NCBI RefSeq assembly: GCF_004102025.1
Contig: NZ_CP025228.1
Span: forward strand, 2,356,001 to 2,420,000
DNA: 64,000 nt
DNA from: Actinomyces qiguomingii
GTDB lineage: Bacteria; Actinomycetota; Actinomycetes; Actinomycetales; Actinomycetaceae
Direction of reading: 5' to 3'
Part shown: piece by piece, positions 8,137 to 16,908 of the stretch
Layout: each line of letters opens with the position of its first letter
Position numbering within the stretch: the stretch's first letter is position 1
Made by a program: the position numbers and the translations under genes
Notes under the pieces: model-generated
What the model was told of the DNA's origin: nothing
The model's database searches: none
What the model saw: only the letters and a program-made list of their open reading frames with translations

Positions 8137-9768
8137 CTATGCGGACTCCACGCGCGCCGCCGCGACCAGTTCCTGTGAGACCGCCCCGGCCCCGCTCTGC
8201 TGCACCGCCGAATCCTCCGTGGCCGCGAGACCGTCGTCCTGCAGGTAGTACCACCACAGTGGGGCGGCCCAGGCGCGCGGCTGTCCGAGAGCGACCGCCG
8301 TGAGATGCCGGGCCACTGCATCGCGCCCCGCCCCGGTATCGTCGGCGGAGCCGAACCACCACGGCCCGTCGTCCAGGTCCTGCGCTCCGTAGCCCAGTTC
8401 GGTCAGGGCCGTGGGCTTGTCTGCGACCATCCGCCCCAGAACCTCCAGGACCCGCCTGGCCCCGGATCCCAGCGGATGCCACTGCGGGTAGACCGACAGT
8501 CCGACGACGTCGGTCAGTTCGGCGAGTTCCCCCTTCAGATTGTTGGCGGTCCAAGACATGACGGACTCGGCGGCCGTCCCCTGTCCGAGCTGGTAGTACA
8601 CGGTCAGCAAACGGGGCGCGGATGCGGTCGCCGGGGCGGCTGCCAGCGCCCGGGCCGCTTGCAGCGTCCGCTCCACGGCATTGGGGCCGGTCCACTCCCC
8701 TGCGAGCTCGTTGCCTATCTCCCACGCATCCGCGTCGGGGAAGGCGGCGACGAGCGCATCGATCCTCCGGGTCCAGGAGGCCTCGTCGAAGTCATTGAGC
8801 ACCTGCGAGTCACCTATCTGCACCATGATCTGCGCGCCCGCATCGTGGAGTTCGGCCGCACACCGGCGCCATCCCGCCATCTCCTCGGGATCGTCCGTAT
8901 CGTCTACCACGATCCGCACCAGCGACTGGCGCCCCGCCTCGGTCAGCCTGGCAACGGCCTGCGCGGACTTACCCGGTAGGGGCACGGAGGTGAAGGTCAC
9001 GCCCAGCATCGCGGCTTCGGGACCCAGCCGGGTCCCGGCCTCATCCTGAGCTATTTGCGCCGTGGTGGCCGCCTCAAGGGCGGCATTGGCCGCCACGGCG
9101 CGCTCGGTCGGGGTTGTTGCGGCCTCACAGTTCTGCAGGGCCTGCCCGGTGCGGGTGCGCAAGGCGTCGATCTCCTGCGCCTTAGTCTCGGCAATCGACC
9201 GAAGCTGGGTCTGAATCTCCTCCTGTGCCTTATGCAGGCCGCGTGCGGCCAGCTCCGCTAGGGCGTAGCGGCCCGGCCCGGGCAGGTCAGCGAACAGGGC
9301 GGAGTATCCGTGACTCGTCGGCCACGACAGGGTCAGGCAAGCTGCGCGGCCCGCCGGCAGCTCCAGGGCAGCCGTGGCCTGGGCGTGCGGCTCCAGGGGA
9401 GCCAACTCGATGAGCTCCAACGTGGCGGCATCGAGCAGGGCGTCGTCACGGGTGTCCGCGTCGGCGCCATTGACCTGCAATTCCACCAGGGCATCAAGAT
9501 CAAGAAGCCTGCCATCGGCCCCGGCGACATCGAGCAGCACTTGCCCGCCTCCGGCCGCCGTCGACGAGGACTCGGGACCGGTTCCGGCTACCGTTATCCC
9601 CCTCAGTGAAGCCGCAATCACCGGCAGCAGGGCGGCGGCCCCGACCGACGCCACACCGAGTGCCCCTCGGCGCGACACGCACGCCGATCGCGCCGATTCG
9701 TCCCGGGCCTCAACCAGTGAGCCGCAGTCTTCAGGCGACTCGCCGGAATCGTTTCGTGCGATTTCCAT
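8137..9768 (-). CDS. Tat-exported glycoside hydrolase-like protein (TIM-barrel type)
   Basis: A 543-residue protein. Residues 30-60 form a twin-arginine-like signal (SRRGALGVASVGAAALLPV). Residues about 180-250 are Ala/Gln/Glu-rich and probably a helical hairpin. The C-terminal 290 residues look like a clan GH-A barrel: WEIGNELAGEW carries a Glu in the acid/base position (about residue 345), and PTALTELGYG carries the likely nucleophile Glu (about 452). It would cut or edit a polysaccharide outside the membrane. It is the last gene of the exopolysaccharide operon, 10 bases after the DUF2334 gene, with GAGAGGAAA as ribosome site. Exact GH family and substrate are not assignable by eye. Confidence 0.72.
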   Translation of the reverse strand: MEIARNDSGESPEDCGSLVEARDESARSACVSRRGALGVASVGAAALLPVIAASLRGITVAGTGPESSSTAAGGGQVLLDVAGADGRLLDLDALVELQVNGADADTRDDALLDAATLELIELAPLEPHAQATAALELPAGRAACLTLSWPTSHGYSALFADLPGPGRYALAELAARGLHKAQEEIQTQLRSIAETKAQEIDALRTRTGQALQNCEAATTPTERAVAANAALEAATTAQIAQDEAGTRLGPEAAMLGVTFTSVPLPGKSAQAVARLTEAGRQSLVRIVVDDTDDPEEMAGWRRCAAELHDAGAQIMVQIGDSQVLNDFDEASWTRRIDALVAAFPDADAWEIGNELAGEWTGPNAVERTLQAARALAAAPATASAPRLLTVYYQLGQGTAAESVMSWTANNLKGELAELTDVVGLSVYPQWHPLGSGARRVLEVLGRMVADKPTALTELGYGAQDLDDGPWWFGSADDTGAGRDAVARHLTAVALGQPRAWAAPLWWYYLQDDGLAATEDSAVQQSGAGAVSQELVAAARVESA

Positions 9769-9778
9769 CGGTTTCCTC

Positions 9779-11704
9779 TCAGATCAGATCCGTGGCGGCC
9801 ACAAAGGTGTACCCCTGCGCCCGCACTCCTTCAACGACCTCTTGCAGGAGCGAGACGTCGTAGTAGGGGTGGAAGAAGAAACTCGCCGTGGCGTGGGTGA
9901 CGACCAGATTCGCCTGTGCCGCGGCCACGATATCCGCGGGCAGGCGCGGCGGGTGCTGGTTATAGGACTCGAGTTCGACGTTGCCCAGGTTCTCAGGCAG
10001 CACATGCGTTCCGTAAGGGTCGTTCACGGCGTATGGGAAGAACTGGCCGTAGTAGTCGAAGTCCCCGCCGCTGCGCCCGGTCAGCAGGCCCCCGTGCAAC
10101 AGTTCACGCTCATAACGCACCTGGTAGACCTCGTTGATGCCGCGGTATGCGGCGGCCGTGGCCGCGTAGTGGGGTGTTTCAAACACCGTCGGCTCTGGCA
10201 GGCCGACCTCAGTGAAGATCGCCCGCCCCTCCAGCACCTCCCGGGTGGCCCAGGCGGCGTCGGTACCGGGCAGCTCACCGCCGATCTGCACCCATGAGTC
10301 GTTGGCGCAAGCGACCGCCGGGGCGGTGTTGTCGTTGGTCTGCGTGCACCAGGAGCGAATGAACTCGAAGTCATCCGTGCTGACCCCATTGTACGGATTA
10401 TCCAGGGTGGAGAACTGGTGGCGGGTGCCGTGCTGGATCAGGGTGCCGCCGTTGGCGACGGCGTGGCGGAGCACCTCGACCAGCTCCGGGTTATCCGCCA
10501 GGGTGAGGGTCTCGGGAACGCCGTCGTTGTAAACACCGTTCGGATCGGTGTAAACGGGTACCACGGCGATCTGGAACGGGACGCCCGCCCCGGTCAGATA
10601 GTCGACGATGGTGCGCAACTCGGCGCCCGTGGTGGCCGGGCTGACATCCTCGATGCGCACGGCCGCCTGCCGTACGGCCGCCGCCCCGGGCTGGAGGGTG
10701 TCCAGCACAATATCTGCCGCGGCCAGGTAGCGGTCGGTCTCGGACAGGTAGGAAAGAGGGACCTCACCGATATAGGTGAGGTTCGCGGATTTCACGGCCC
10801 AGGGGAAGGAACTGCCGGTGGACTGGGCGACAGCTGCGCAGTCGGTGGCGGCGCCGGCGGCGTCGGTGCACTGTGCGCTTCCCAGGACCGTGACGTCCTG
10901 CGGGCTGATGATGTGGGGGGCGGTGATGCCACCGGAATTCAGGGCGTTACGGCTCAGGGACTGCCCGTTGTAGCTCACCGAGGTGACCGTGTCGGCGGAG
11001 TTGATGTAGGAGTCGGCGGCGTCCCACCCGTAGCGGGCGACGAAGGCGGCGCGGTCCTCGGCGTCAGCCGCGAGCTGCCAGATATTGAATCCAGACCAGA
11101 GCACGGGCACGTCACCGGTCAGCACGTCATCTAGGAATGCCTGCGGCAGCGGCTCGTCATAGGTGGAGCCCGTGTAGATCACGGCGGTGTAGGAGCCGGC
11201 CAATCCCGCGACATAGTCGGTCACCGGCATGGTCGTCACCGTGCCGGAGTGAGAGGCCAGCATCCCCATGCCCAAAGCGTAGTACTCGCCAAGGTGCGCG
11301 TAAGAGCCGGTGGAGTCGAACAGGACCAGGGTGCGTGCCGGGCCGGCCTGTTCGGTGGAGAAGGTGCGCGCCGAACCCGGCAGGGCCACGCCTTGAGGCA
11401 GATCGCGTACCTGCGGCGGCGGGGCCGCATCCGCCGGTTGCTCCAGCTCCGCGGCATCTACGACGCCGGCGGCCACCAGTGGCAGAACCCTATCAGCAGC
11501 CGCCGCCGGCTCGGGAGGGGACTCGACCGGTGCCTCCTGGGTGGCGTCCGTCAATGCAACGGGCGCCCCAGGCGCAACAGGCGCGGCCGGGGCAGCCGTC
11601 GCGGGCACGGCCGGTCCGGCTCCTGTCTGCAGCACCAGCGCGGCCGCGGCCAACATGATGCCCAGGGGCACGCCGCGGCTTCGATTCAGGGACAGGCGAT
11701 TCAT
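9779..11704 (-). CDS. Secreted DUF2334 (polysaccharide deacetylase-like) protein
   Basis: A 641-residue exported protein with an N-terminal signal segment (about residues 14-38) and an Ala/Pro-rich linker. The middle part (about 125-290) resembles a Rossmann-like domain (LVLFDSTGSYAHLGEYYALG). Residues about 345-640 match DUF2334, a divergent NodB-type fold: VRIEDVSPATT carries the acidic metal ligand and TLIQHGTRHQ the His pair, with a further late motif LVVTHATASFFFHPYYD. It probably deacetylates or binds an exported amino-sugar polymer. It begins directly after the wecB stop (TGAATG) with AGGAG upstream. Confidence 0.8.
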   Translation of the reverse strand: MNRLSLNRSRGVPLGIMLAAAALVLQTGAGPAVPATAAPAAPVAPGAPVALTDATQEAPVESPPEPAAAADRVLPLVAAGVVDAAELEQPADAAPPPQVRDLPQGVALPGSARTFSTEQAGPARTLVLFDSTGSYAHLGEYYALGMGMLASHSGTVTTMPVTDYVAGLAGSYTAVIYTGSTYDEPLPQAFLDDVLTGDVPVLWSGFNIWQLAADAEDRAAFVARYGWDAADSYINSADTVTSVSYNGQSLSRNALNSGGITAPHIISPQDVTVLGSAQCTDAAGAATDCAAVAQSTGSSFPWAVKSANLTYIGEVPLSYLSETDRYLAAADIVLDTLQPGAAAVRQAAVRIEDVSPATTGAELRTIVDYLTGAGVPFQIAVVPVYTDPNGVYNDGVPETLTLADNPELVEVLRHAVANGGTLIQHGTRHQFSTLDNPYNGVSTDDFEFIRSWCTQTNDNTAPAVACANDSWVQIGGELPGTDAAWATREVLEGRAIFTEVGLPEPTVFETPHYAATAAAYRGINEVYQVRYERELLHGGLLTGRSGGDFDYYGQFFPYAVNDPYGTHVLPENLGNVELESYNQHPPRLPADIVAAAQANLVVTHATASFFFHPYYDVSLLQEVVEGVRAQGYTFVAATDLI

Positions 11705-12916
11705 TCAACTCTCCTCTGTGTTGGGGGTGGAGCGGTCGGGGGTGAAATCGGCCAGGCGTCGGCCCAGGCCGGTCAGCGCCGCCATGGCGGCGACGATGCG
11801 GGCACAGGCACGCCCGTCACCGTAAGGATTGGCGGCGCCCGCCATCTCGTTGTATGCGTCGGGGTCGTCCAGCAGACGGCTCACCGACTCGACAATGGCC
11901 TGCTCGTCGGTGCCCACCAGCTTGGCGACGCCGAAGTCGATCGCCTCGGGTCGTTCAGTGTTCTCCCGCATGACGAGCACGGGCTTGGACAGTGCCGGAG
12001 CCTCCTCCTGTATGCCGCCGGAATCCGTCAATACCAGGTGGGACCGGTTCATCAGGGTGCAGAACTGTCCGTACTGGAGCGGCTCGGTGACCACTACATT
12101 GTCCAGGCCCTCCACGTGAGGCAGCAGCGCCGCGCGAACCTTCGGATTGCGGTGTGCGGGCAGGACGATCACCTCATCGGGGTGGCTGCGGGCGATGCGG
12201 GCCAGAGCCCGACCAATGCCGTGCATCGGCCTGCCCCAGGACTCCCGCCTATGCGCTGTGACCAGCACTATGCGACGGCCGGGATCGGCGGTGGCCCGCA
12301 CGAGCGCGGGGTCGCTGAACGGAACCGGCCGTTCGACGGCCTCCAGCAGCGCGTCAATGACGGTGTTGCCGGTGACGACCACGGCGGCAGGGTCGGTGTT
12401 CTCCCGCAACAGATTGGCGCGGGCCAGGGATGTCGGGCACAGGTGCAGATCGGTCACCTGCGCCAGCAGTCGCCTGTTGGCCTCCTCGGGAAACGGGGAG
12501 GAGACGGAGCCCGTGCGCAGCCCGGCCTCGACGTGGGCCACCGGCACCCTTTGGTAGAAGCCGGCCAGTCCAGCGGCAAAAGCCGAGGTGGTGTCGCCCT
12601 GGGAGGCCAGCAGGTTTGGCTGGTACTCGGCGATGGCGCGTTCGACCCCCTCGAGTGTTCCCACAGTCACCTGGGTGAGGCTCTGACCGGGCCGATGTAT
12701 ATCAAGGTCGACATCCGGAGTGATGCCGAAGAACTCATTGACTTGATCGAGCATTTCCCGGTGTTGTCCGGTCACAACCACAACCGGCTCGAAGCGCGGG
12801 TCACGTTTCAGTGCCTGCACGAGCGGAGCCATCTTGATGGCCTCGGGCCGGGTGCCGTATACGAGCATGACGCGCTGCGGCGCGCCGTTTGCGGGGGCGG
12901 GAACGGTGTCAATCAT
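11705..12916 (-). CDS. wecB: UDP-N-acetylglucosamine 2-epimerase (non-hydrolysing)
   Basis: A 403-residue cytoplasmic GT-B-fold enzyme that interconverts UDP-GlcNAc and UDP-ManNAc. Characteristic segments are VMLVYGTRPEAIKMAPLV, VVVTGQHREML, HVEAGLRTG, LVTAHRRESWGRPM and LVLTDSGGIQEEAP. The start ATG has AAGGACC upstream. Its position inside the exopolysaccharide operon suggests that the GT2 synthase uses a ManNAc-derived sugar nucleotide. Confidence 0.94.
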   Translation of the reverse strand: MIDTVPAPANGAPQRVMLVYGTRPEAIKMAPLVQALKRDPRFEPVVVVTGQHREMLDQVNEFFGITPDVDLDIHRPGQSLTQVTVGTLEGVERAIAEYQPNLLASQGDTTSAFAAGLAGFYQRVPVAHVEAGLRTGSVSSPFPEEANRRLLAQVTDLHLCPTSLARANLLRENTDPAAVVVTGNTVIDALLEAVERPVPFSDPALVRATADPGRRIVLVTAHRRESWGRPMHGIGRALARIARSHPDEVIVLPAHRNPKVRAALLPHVEGLDNVVVTEPLQYGQFCTLMNRSHLVLTDSGGIQEEAPALSKPVLVMRENTERPEAIDFGVAKLVGTDEQAIVESVSRLLDDPDAYNEMAGAANPYGDGRACARIVAAMAALTGLGRRLADFTPDRSTPNTEES

Positions 12917-12965
12917 CTTGGTCCTTAAGAGTTCAGGGGCCGGTGTGGGACTAATGGCGCCGACA

Positions 12966-13649
12966 TCAGGGACTGACCGGTCGAAGGGTTACCTCGACGG
13001 CTGCGTCTTCGGTGTAGGCGGCCAGCGGGCCGGCGCGGTAGGGCGAGTCGGTGTCGGTGATGGTCACAAGGTCTTCGCCGTCTACCGCGATCTCGGCGCG
13101 CATCGTGCCGGGGGTGGTGGTGTCCACCTTCAGCGTCACCCGGTATGAGCGACCAATGGCGAACACGGGAGTGTTGCCGGATGCCAAGAACTGCTGTTTC
13201 CCGGGATAGGCAGGGTTCTGCTTGGACACCTCCCATCCGTTCGGCTTAAGCGCAAGTGCATAGAAGTGGTCATTGTCCTGATAGCTCCACAGTAGCCAGG
13301 CGACCTCCCAGGGATTGGGCGCATTACCCCGACGCAGCTGTTTGCGGGTCAGCACGGTCGCCTGGCCAGCGGTGACTCGTCCTGCTTGCACGACGACCGT
13401 CTCGGAAGTGGCCAGGCCCGCATGGGTCTCATCGGCACGGGTTGCCGCCGCGGGGGTGAGCGTCACCGTTTGGGCTTGGCATGCCGCCGCGCCGTAACCG
13501 TCGAATACGAGCCGCCAGTCGGCGCAGGTCATGCCTTCCCCTCGCACGAAGGTGACCGCGGTCAATACCACCGCGACGGTGATCGTGAGCAGGGCCGCTA
13601 ACAGCTTCGCCGCCCGTCGCCGCGAATACCGGTGATTGCCGCCGCTCAT
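12966..13649 (-). CDS. Membrane-anchored concanavalin A-like (lectin/glucanase-fold) protein
   Basis: A 227-residue protein with a basic N-terminus, one membrane segment at about residues 17-36 (LLAALLTITVAVVLTAVTFV) and an extracytoplasmic domain. The domain shows the pattern of family-16-type carbohydrate-binding jelly rolls (VAWLLWSYQDNDHFYALALK, YRVTLKVD, GPLAAYTEDAAVEVTLRPV), without an obvious catalytic pair. It may bind the nascent polymer at the membrane. Its start overlaps the GT2 stop by 4 bases. Confidence 0.72.
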   Translation of the reverse strand: MSGGNHRYSRRRAAKLLAALLTITVAVVLTAVTFVRGEGMTCADWRLVFDGYGAAACQAQTVTLTPAAATRADETHAGLATSETVVVQAGRVTAGQATVLTRKQLRRGNAPNPWEVAWLLWSYQDNDHFYALALKPNGWEVSKQNPAYPGKQQFLASGNTPVFAIGRSYRVTLKVDTTTPGTMRAEIAVDGEDLVTITDTDSPYRAGPLAAYTEDAAVEVTLRPVSP

Positions 13650-15025
13650 GGCTGCACCTGCCCCAGGGGCATACCGGTGGCGAGCACGCCTGGTGCGCGG
13701 GTGGCCTCACGGGCGGTCTTGGCCCAGCCGGAACGTCCTATGATCTCCCGCGTCAGTGCGCGCCATCCGTACACGCCGGACAGCAGTCCGTAGACCACGA
13801 AGACATGGCACCATGCAATACAGCGCATCAGACCGGATCCCTCCTGACGAACATAGAGCCAATACACCAGCGCGCACAGGTATGAGGGGCCGAAGGCCAG
13901 AAGATAGGCGCCAGGAACCCATGACCAGGACTGCGGGACCCCGCGCACCGCATTGTCCACACACAGGCCGAGGATCAGCGTGAAGGACACCGTCAGCAAC
14001 GAGCCCGCGATCAGCAGATAGGGGCTGAGCACCTGCCACAGCGTGTCAGCGCGGGCACCGCCGCGCAGCCGCAGCGCAATGAACCCCAACAGGCCACGGG
14101 CCTGCAGATTGCCCTGGAACCAACGGGTGCGCTGGCGCACCAGTCGACGCAGGGAGGTCACCCCCTCCTGGTGTACCGCCGCCTCACCCCGGTACTCATT
14201 GACCCAGCGTGTGGCATTAAGGCGGATACCCAGATCGAAGTCCTCGGTCAGGGACCGGGTCCACGGTTTGGCACCTAGGGCGTCCAGGGCGGCCAGTCGC
14301 ACGAACTGGGCGTTTCCCCCCATGCCCACGCTTCCGAGACGACGGCGCGCCTGCTGGAAGATCGAGGTGAAGGTCACGAACTCTATGTCCTGCATCCTTG
14401 CCAGCAGTGAGCCATGCCGATTCGAAATACGCACGCCGAGTTGCACGGCACCCACATCGTCAGCCCGAAAGGCCCTTCTGACCACATCCCAGGCCGTGGG
14501 GTCCAGGTGCCCGTCGGCATCAACCACGCCGACGATTACGCGCTCGGGGTCGGCATCCCGATAGCGCTCGCGGATCACGCCGACGGCCTGGTTGAGCGCC
14601 TCACCCTTGCCCTTGCGGGCATTAGGCGGCTCCCGTCGCAGCAGCCCCACACGCGGGTCCTTGATGCCGCGAACGATCTCACTGGTGGCGTCATCCGATC
14701 CGTCGTCGATTACCAGGACGTGCAACGCCGGATCGGGATCAGCCAGGAGCCGCTCGACCGAGGGTCCTATGACCGCCTCCTCGTTCAGGCACGGCATGAG
14801 CACGACGATTTGCAGCGGCCCGGATACGGGACGCAAGAGCTGCCGGCCTCGTTTCCGGTCGCGATTCCGCCGTCCTGACAGGGTGTATGCGGCGCAGGCG
14901 AGGGAGAACAGGTACGTCAGCGCCACAACCACCATCGCTGCGGCCGCCACCGAGCCGAGCAGGTCCAGGTGGGCAATGACATCCGCGGCCCGCCCCCCAG
15001 GCCCGAAGTACGCCATGGTGTTCAT
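13646..15025 (-). CDS. Processive family 2 glycosyltransferase (polysaccharide synthase)
   Basis: A 459-residue membrane GT2 of the BcsA/PgaC/hyaluronan-synthase kind. It has one N-terminal membrane helix (about 25-50), a GT-A domain with VIDDGSDDATSEIV, VVDADGHLDP (DxD), SLTEDFDLGIRL (TED) and RQRTRWFQGN (the QxxRW signature of processive enzymes), and about four C-terminal helices. It should polymerise and export a beta-linked polysaccharide. The ATG at 15025 follows AGGAGG and overlaps the stop of a small upstream gene (ATGA); the long open extension before it is not used. Neighbours are an epimerase, a deacetylase-like protein and a glycosidase. Confidence 0.92.
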   Translation of the reverse strand: MNTMAYFGPGGRAADVIAHLDLLGSVAAAAMVVVALTYLFSLACAAYTLSGRRNRDRKRGRQLLRPVSGPLQIVVLMPCLNEEAVIGPSVERLLADPDPALHVLVIDDGSDDATSEIVRGIKDPRVGLLRREPPNARKGKGEALNQAVGVIRERYRDADPERVIVGVVDADGHLDPTAWDVVRRAFRADDVGAVQLGVRISNRHGSLLARMQDIEFVTFTSIFQQARRRLGSVGMGGNAQFVRLAALDALGAKPWTRSLTEDFDLGIRLNATRWVNEYRGEAAVHQEGVTSLRRLVRQRTRWFQGNLQARGLLGFIALRLRGGARADTLWQVLSPYLLIAGSLLTVSFTLILGLCVDNAVRGVPQSWSWVPGAYLLAFGPSYLCALVYWLYVRQEGSGLMRCIAWCHVFVVYGLLSGVYGWRALTREIIGRSGWAKTAREATRAPGVLATGMPLGQVQP

Positions 15026-15288
15026 GCGGCGAGCCTCCTGGACGGGGGTTCTACGGGATGCCGCGTCACAACGTTGATGGACGAACCGGTTCGAGCCCGT
15101 CGCACTGAGCGACGATGCCACCACACAATCACGGCACCGTAAGTATTTAGAAACACGAACACTAGTGCGATCAGCAGAAAGCTGAATCCCGCGAGATCCA
15201 GCAGCACGCGAGCAAGGACCGCCAAGCCGCAATGAAGCCCGCAGCCATCCGCGGATACAAGCCCGATTGAGAATGATGAGTAGAACAT
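15022..15288 (-). CDS. Small single-span membrane protein coupled to the GT2 synthase
   Basis: An 88-residue frame whose C-terminal two thirds contain one strong membrane helix (FSFLLIALVFVFLNTYGAVI) followed by a basic cytoplasmic stretch (WWHRRSVRRAR). Its TGA overlaps the GT2 ATG by 4 bases, the arrangement used throughout this operon, which is the main reason to call it a gene. The start is uncertain: the ATG at 15288 has a poor ribosome site, and a shorter GTG/TTG start near 15225 is possible. It could be an accessory subunit comparable in role to PgaD, which is inference. Confidence 0.55.
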   Translation of the reverse strand: MFYSSFSIGLVSADGCGLHCGLAVLARVLLDLAGFSFLLIALVFVFLNTYGAVIVWWHRRSVRRARTGSSINVVTRHPVEPPSRRLAA

Positions 15289-15516
15289 GACAACCCGTCG
15301 CACGCAGGGAACCAGGGCGCACGCACCCAATGACCGCGACAGAGGCAGACCGCCCCACCGCGACACCGGCCGCGCACTGAGACGAGCCTAGCACCGATCA
15401 AGCGCGAATACCTTCGCGAACACTTTTTGACAACATTGACATCCATCACACCAACTTCCGGTCAGCCTAACATGCCGGTTGAATTGTGTGTTCACACGCG
15501 GAAAGCGAGATGGAAT
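15289..15516 (-). promoter_or_regulatory. Exopolysaccharide operon promoter region with palindrome
   Basis: The gap after hisD carries a perfect inverted repeat CGCGAATACCTTCGCG (6-4-6) at 15403-15418. On the minus strand it overlaps a candidate -10 (TATTCG) lying 17 bases after TTGTCA, a 5/6 match to the -35 consensus. A second small inverted repeat GTGTGTTCACAC lies at about 15486-15497. The layout suggests a repressor site at an independent promoter for the polysaccharide operon. Confidence 0.4.
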
Positions 15517-16899
15517 CTAGCTCTTCGTATTTAAGGGCGTGATGTCCAGCCGGGCACGGGCCGCTTCGCCGTGGGCCGGCAGGTTCTCGGACTGCGCCAG
15601 CGCGATCAACGGCGTGGTCATGGCTCCCAGCGCATCGGCGCCGTACTCAATGACCTGCACGGGTTTGAGGTAGGCCATCACGCTAAGGCCGGCGGCGAAA
15701 CGCGCAGTACCTCCGGTGGGCAGCACGTGGTTGGAACCGGCCAGATAGTCCCCAAGCGACACCGGGGAGTAGGGGCCCACGAAGATGGCGCCGGCATTGT
15801 GGATGCGGCGGGCGACGGCGCCGGCATCGGCGGTCTGGATCTCCAGGTGCTCGGCGGCGTAGGCGTCGGCCACGTCCACGGCCTGATCCAGATCCCGCAC
15901 CAGTACGATCCCCGACTGCCTGCCCGCCAGGGCGATGCGTGCGCGTTCGCGATGCCGGGTGCGCTCCAGACGGCGGGCCAGGGCGGCATCAACCTCGTCT
16001 GCCAGCCGTGGGCTGTCGGTAATCAGGACGGAGCCGGCATTGGGGTCGTGTTCGGCCTGGGAGAGCAGGTCGGCGGCAATGAACTCGGGGTTGGCGCCAG
16101 AGTCGGCCAGGACGGCGATCTCGGTGGGGCCGGCCTCCGCGTCGATACCAACGACCCCACGCACGGCGCGTTTGGCGGCCGCCACGTACACGTTGCCGGG
16201 TCCTGCCACCACATCCACCGGCTCGCACAGGGTGCGTCCGTCGCCGCCGGCAGCCAGGGAATCGGCGCGGTCGACGTCGTCCACGGCTGGAACACCGTAA
16301 GCGAACATGGCGATGGCCTGGGCGCCGCCCACGGCGTAGACCTCGGTGATCTCCAGCAGGGCGCAGGCAGCCAGCACCGTTGGGTGCGGCAGACCGTCGA
16401 ACTGCGCCTGCGGCGGGGAGGCCAGGGCGATCTGCTCCACACCGGCCACCTGGGCGGCGACGGCGTTCATCACCACCGAGCTGGGGTAGACGGCCAAGCC
16501 GCCGGGCGCGTAAAGGCCCACCCGGCGAACTGGGATCCAGCGCTGGAGTACGTGACCCCCGGGGATGATCTCGGTGTCGCACTCGGTGGGCAACTGGGCG
16601 GCGTGTCCGGCACGGTTGTGAGCGATGGACAGCTCCAGGGCCTCGCGTACGGCCGGCTCCAGGCCCTCCAGGGCCTGCTGCAAGGCCGCAGCGGGCACAC
16701 GAAGATGAACCGGGCGTACGTGGTCGAAGCGCTCGGCCGCATCGCGCAGGGCGGTGGCGCCGCGTTCACGCACGTCGGCGATGGTGGGAGCCACGGCCTC
16801 CAAGGCCGCGGCGACGTCCTGGTCGGCGCGGGGCAGTGCCGCCGCCAGTTCCGCTGCCGTCAGCTTCGAGTCACGCAGGTCGATGCGGTTGAGGAGCAT
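15517..16899 (-). CDS. hisD: Histidinol dehydrogenase
   Basis: A 460-residue zinc-dependent dehydrogenase that performs the last two oxidations of histidine synthesis. Diagnostic segments are VGLYAPGGLAVYPSSVVMN, DVVAGPGNVYVAAAKRAV, DAEAGPTEIAVLADSGANP, DLLSQAEHDPNAG (Gln/His zinc site), AYAAEHLEIQTADA (catalytic Glu-His) and GSNHVLPTGGTARF. It follows the GH3 gene by 9 bases. The next histidine gene on the strand, hisC, is 10 kb away, because other operons have been inserted between them. Confidence 0.96.
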   Translation of the reverse strand: MLLNRIDLRDSKLTAAELAAALPRADQDVAAALEAVAPTIADVRERGATALRDAAERFDHVRPVHLRVPAAALQQALEGLEPAVREALELSIAHNRAGHAAQLPTECDTEIIPGGHVLQRWIPVRRVGLYAPGGLAVYPSSVVMNAVAAQVAGVEQIALASPPQAQFDGLPHPTVLAACALLEITEVYAVGGAQAIAMFAYGVPAVDDVDRADSLAAGGDGRTLCEPVDVVAGPGNVYVAAAKRAVRGVVGIDAEAGPTEIAVLADSGANPEFIAADLLSQAEHDPNAGSVLITDSPRLADEVDAALARRLERTRHRERARIALAGRQSGIVLVRDLDQAVDVADAYAAEHLEIQTADAGAVARRIHNAGAIFVGPYSPVSLGDYLAGSNHVLPTGGTARFAAGLSVMAYLKPVQVIEYGADALGAMTTPLIALAQSENLPAHGEAARARLDITPLNTKS

Positions 16900-16908
16900 G
16901 GAGCGAGC

